A stretch of DNA of 6,185 nt from Chloroflexota bacterium (lineage in GTDB: Bacteria > Chloroflexota > Dormibacteria > Dormibacterales > Dormibacteraceae). Under the pieces are notes generated by a model. It was not told the DNA's origin. It did not search any database and saw only the letters and a program-made list of their open reading frames with translations. The position numbers and the translations under genes are program-made. Of this stretch, positions 5,377 to 6,185 are shown piece by piece (position 1 is the stretch's first letter; each line of letters begins with the position of its first letter). Where the stretch lies: assembly GCA_005880175.1 (NCBI GenBank), contig VBJR01000186.1, positions 1 to 6,185 of the forward strand, in the 5' to 3' direction.

Positions 5377-5754
5377 ATGGCGATCGTCGCGCTCGACCAC
5401 GTGCAGGTCTCGATCACACCGGGCGGCGAGGACGCGGCCCGGCGCTTCTACGGCGAGGTGCTGGGCATGCCCGAGGTACCGAAGCCGGCCACGCTGGCCG
5501 GCCGGGGCGGCGTCTGGTTCGCGTGCGGCGCCCAGCAGCTCCACTGCGGCGTGGAGGACCAGGTGGCCCCGAGCCGCCGGCACCCGGCCCTGCGCACGGA
5601 CGACCTGGAGGCGCTGCGCGCCCGCCTGACAGCGGCGGGCTTCCCCATCCGGACCGACGCCGAGCTGCCCGGCTACCGCCGCTTCTACACGGAGGACCCG
5701 TTCGGGAACCGCCTTGAATGTATAGAGAAGATCGAGGACCCAGAGCCGTCCTGA
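5377..5754 (+). CDS. VOC (glyoxalase/bleomycin-resistance fold) family protein
   Basis: A 125-residue single-domain vicinal-oxygen-chelate protein; members are small metalloenzymes (lyases, isomerases, dioxygenases) or ligand-sequestering resistance proteins. The first beta-alpha-beta-beta-beta unit starts ALDHVQVSI with candidate metal ligand H8 and includes the helix RRFYGEVLGMPEV; H56 in QLHCGVED is a second candidate. The second unit (about residues 69-118) carries LEALRARLTAAGF and the hallmark FYTEDPFGNRLECIE, with E114 as the last metal ligand. The chosen ATG gives the normal family start MAIVALDHV; an ATG four codons earlier would overlap the -10 box and add only MVSR. No Shine-Dalgarno is present, consistent with a leaderless transcript. 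It converges with the minus-strand gene on its right. Substrate unknown; 'glyoxalase' names the fold and does not establish lactoylglutathione lyase activity. Confidence 0.9.
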   Translation: MAIVALDHVQVSITPGGEDAARRFYGEVLGMPEVPKPATLAGRGGVWFACGAQQLHCGVEDQVAPSRRHPALRTDDLEALRARLTAAGFPIRTDAELPGYRRFYTEDPFGNRLECIEKIEDPEPS

Positions 5755-5768
5755 ACTGTCCTCAGTTC
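5753..5768. terminator. Weak inverted repeat spanning two convergent stop codons
   Basis: GAACTG (5753-5758) and CAGTTC (5763-5768) form a 6-bp stem with a 4-base loop. It includes parts of the stop codons of the VOC gene and of the minus-strand gene. It is symmetrical and so could act in both directions, but the stem is short and no T-run follows, so terminator function is only possible. Confidence 0.25.
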
Positions 5769-6185
5769 CGCTCTCGGCGGCGCCGCCTGAAGGCCCGTGC
5801 AGCCGCCTCGATACCCTGCGCGATCTCCTCATCTTCCGAAGCCGCCCCATCCTCCTCGCAACAGGGAGGCTCGTCGCGCTCGCCGGCCGGCGGATCGGCG
5901 ATGCCCAGGCTCCTGTACAGCCGCCGGTAGATGTTCAGCACAGATCGCTCATCGTGTCGGCCGACCATGAGGACGGCGACCTCCCGGGCGGAGGGGAATC
6001 CGACGAGCACGCGCCATTGGCCTGCTCCGGTCAAGTGGATGCAGCAGATCCGTTCGACCTGCTCACCGGTCAGCCGGTAGTTGGCCGCCCGGCAACCACG
6101 ACGCGCCAGCTCGGCCTCCACCCGTTCCACGCGGCGTCGAACGTCCGCGCGGAGACCTCGTATGTCCTCTTCAGCGACGTTCGTC
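5762..6185 (-). CDS. Hypothetical protein with RelE/ParE-like core, 5' end beyond the window
   Basis: At least 140 residues. The frame stays open to the right edge, and the residues before the GTG at 6130 (EEDIRGLRADVRRRVERVEAEL) look like a genuine helical or coiled-coil start, so 6130 is probably internal. After RRGCRAANYRLTGEQVERIC comes a beta-rich core, WRVLVGFPSAREVAVLMVGRHD, followed by the helix NIYRRLYRSLGI. This resembles the strand-turn-strand core of RelE/ParE-type toxins, which act on ribosome-bound mRNA or on gyrase, but the similarity is judged by eye and no catalytic set can be confirmed. The C-terminus is unusual: DEPPCCEED, an acidic stretch, then AARAFRRRRRERN. Five cysteines occur, including two CC pairs. 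No partner antitoxin is visible; one could lie beyond the edge. Gene reality is well supported by codon usage; the toxin-like function is a guess. Confidence 0.75.
   Translation of the reverse strand, partial: TNVAEEDIRGLRADVRRRVERVEAELARRGCRAANYRLTGEQVERICCIHLTGAGQWRVLVGFPSAREVAVLMVGRHDERSVLNIYRRLYRSLGIADPPAGERDEPPCCEEDGAASEDEEIAQGIEAAARAFRRRRRERN

Noticed and set aside
5082..5717. Plus-strand frame from ATG 5082 with the SPADGP repeat as an intact gene
   Set aside because: Third-position GC is unremarkable, the frame soon turns Arg/Cys-rich and then runs out of frame through the VOC gene. It is mentioned only as a possible relic.
1..6185. CRISPR arrays, tRNA or rRNA genes, insertion sequences
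   Set aside because: No regularly spaced repeat array beyond the single 17-bp pair, no tRNA-like cloverleaf or rRNA sequence noticed, and no transposase or integrase motif on either strand.

Overview
The window looks like chromosomal DNA from a high-GC actinobacterium. Codon third positions are almost entirely G or C. Three genes appear to be transcribed without a leader, each with a TAnnnT-type -10 box 6-7 nt before the start codon and no Shine-Dalgarno sequence. That gene-start style, with this GC content and gene mix, would suit a Thermoleophilia-type lineage (Solirubrobacterales/Gaiellales), but this is inference from style and no marker gene is present.

Layout. (1) Positions 1-1218 hold the 3' part of a NarL/LiaS-type sensor histidine kinase, cut by the left edge, and its complete LuxR-type response regulator; their stop and start codons overlap by one base. 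(2) Positions 1260-4060 hold a likely two-gene operon: a class-III PLP aminotransferase of the 4-aminobutyrate/acetylornithine type, then a YtcJ-type metal-dependent amidohydrolase that apparently starts at a CTG codon overlapping the aminotransferase stop. (3) Positions 4060-5040 hold an ArsR-family repressor and an AHSA1/SRPBCC protein, overlapping as ATGA. A 32-bp near-palindrome fills the space between the -35 and -10 boxes of their promoter and is a strong candidate autoregulatory operator. (4) Positions 5041-5376 are a gap of about 336 bases with no convincing gene. It holds a 17-bp direct repeat, nested inverted GGGCCA/TGGCCC blocks, a long two-part stem-loop at 5157-5207, a degenerate copy of the upstream gene's ribosome-binding region and a short stretch with coding-like third positions. 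(5) Positions 5377-5754 encode a small VOC/glyoxalase-fold protein. (6) Positions 5762-6185, minus strand, hold the 3' part of a gene open to the right edge, whose core resembles RelE/ParE toxins and which ends in a Cys-pair, acidic and then basic tail.

How the parts work together. The kinase and regulator form one signalling pair. The aminotransferase and amidohydrolase are probably co-translated and may act in one nitrogen-compound catabolic route, but their substrates cannot be read from the sequence. The ArsR repressor probably controls itself and the SRPBCC gene. The last two genes converge, with 7 bp between their stop codons.

Most of the window is ordinary. The best leads for a second look are the ArsR operator, the shared leaderless start architecture, the CTG start, and the structured gap at 5041-5376. 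I see no clear evidence of a novel multi-gene system.
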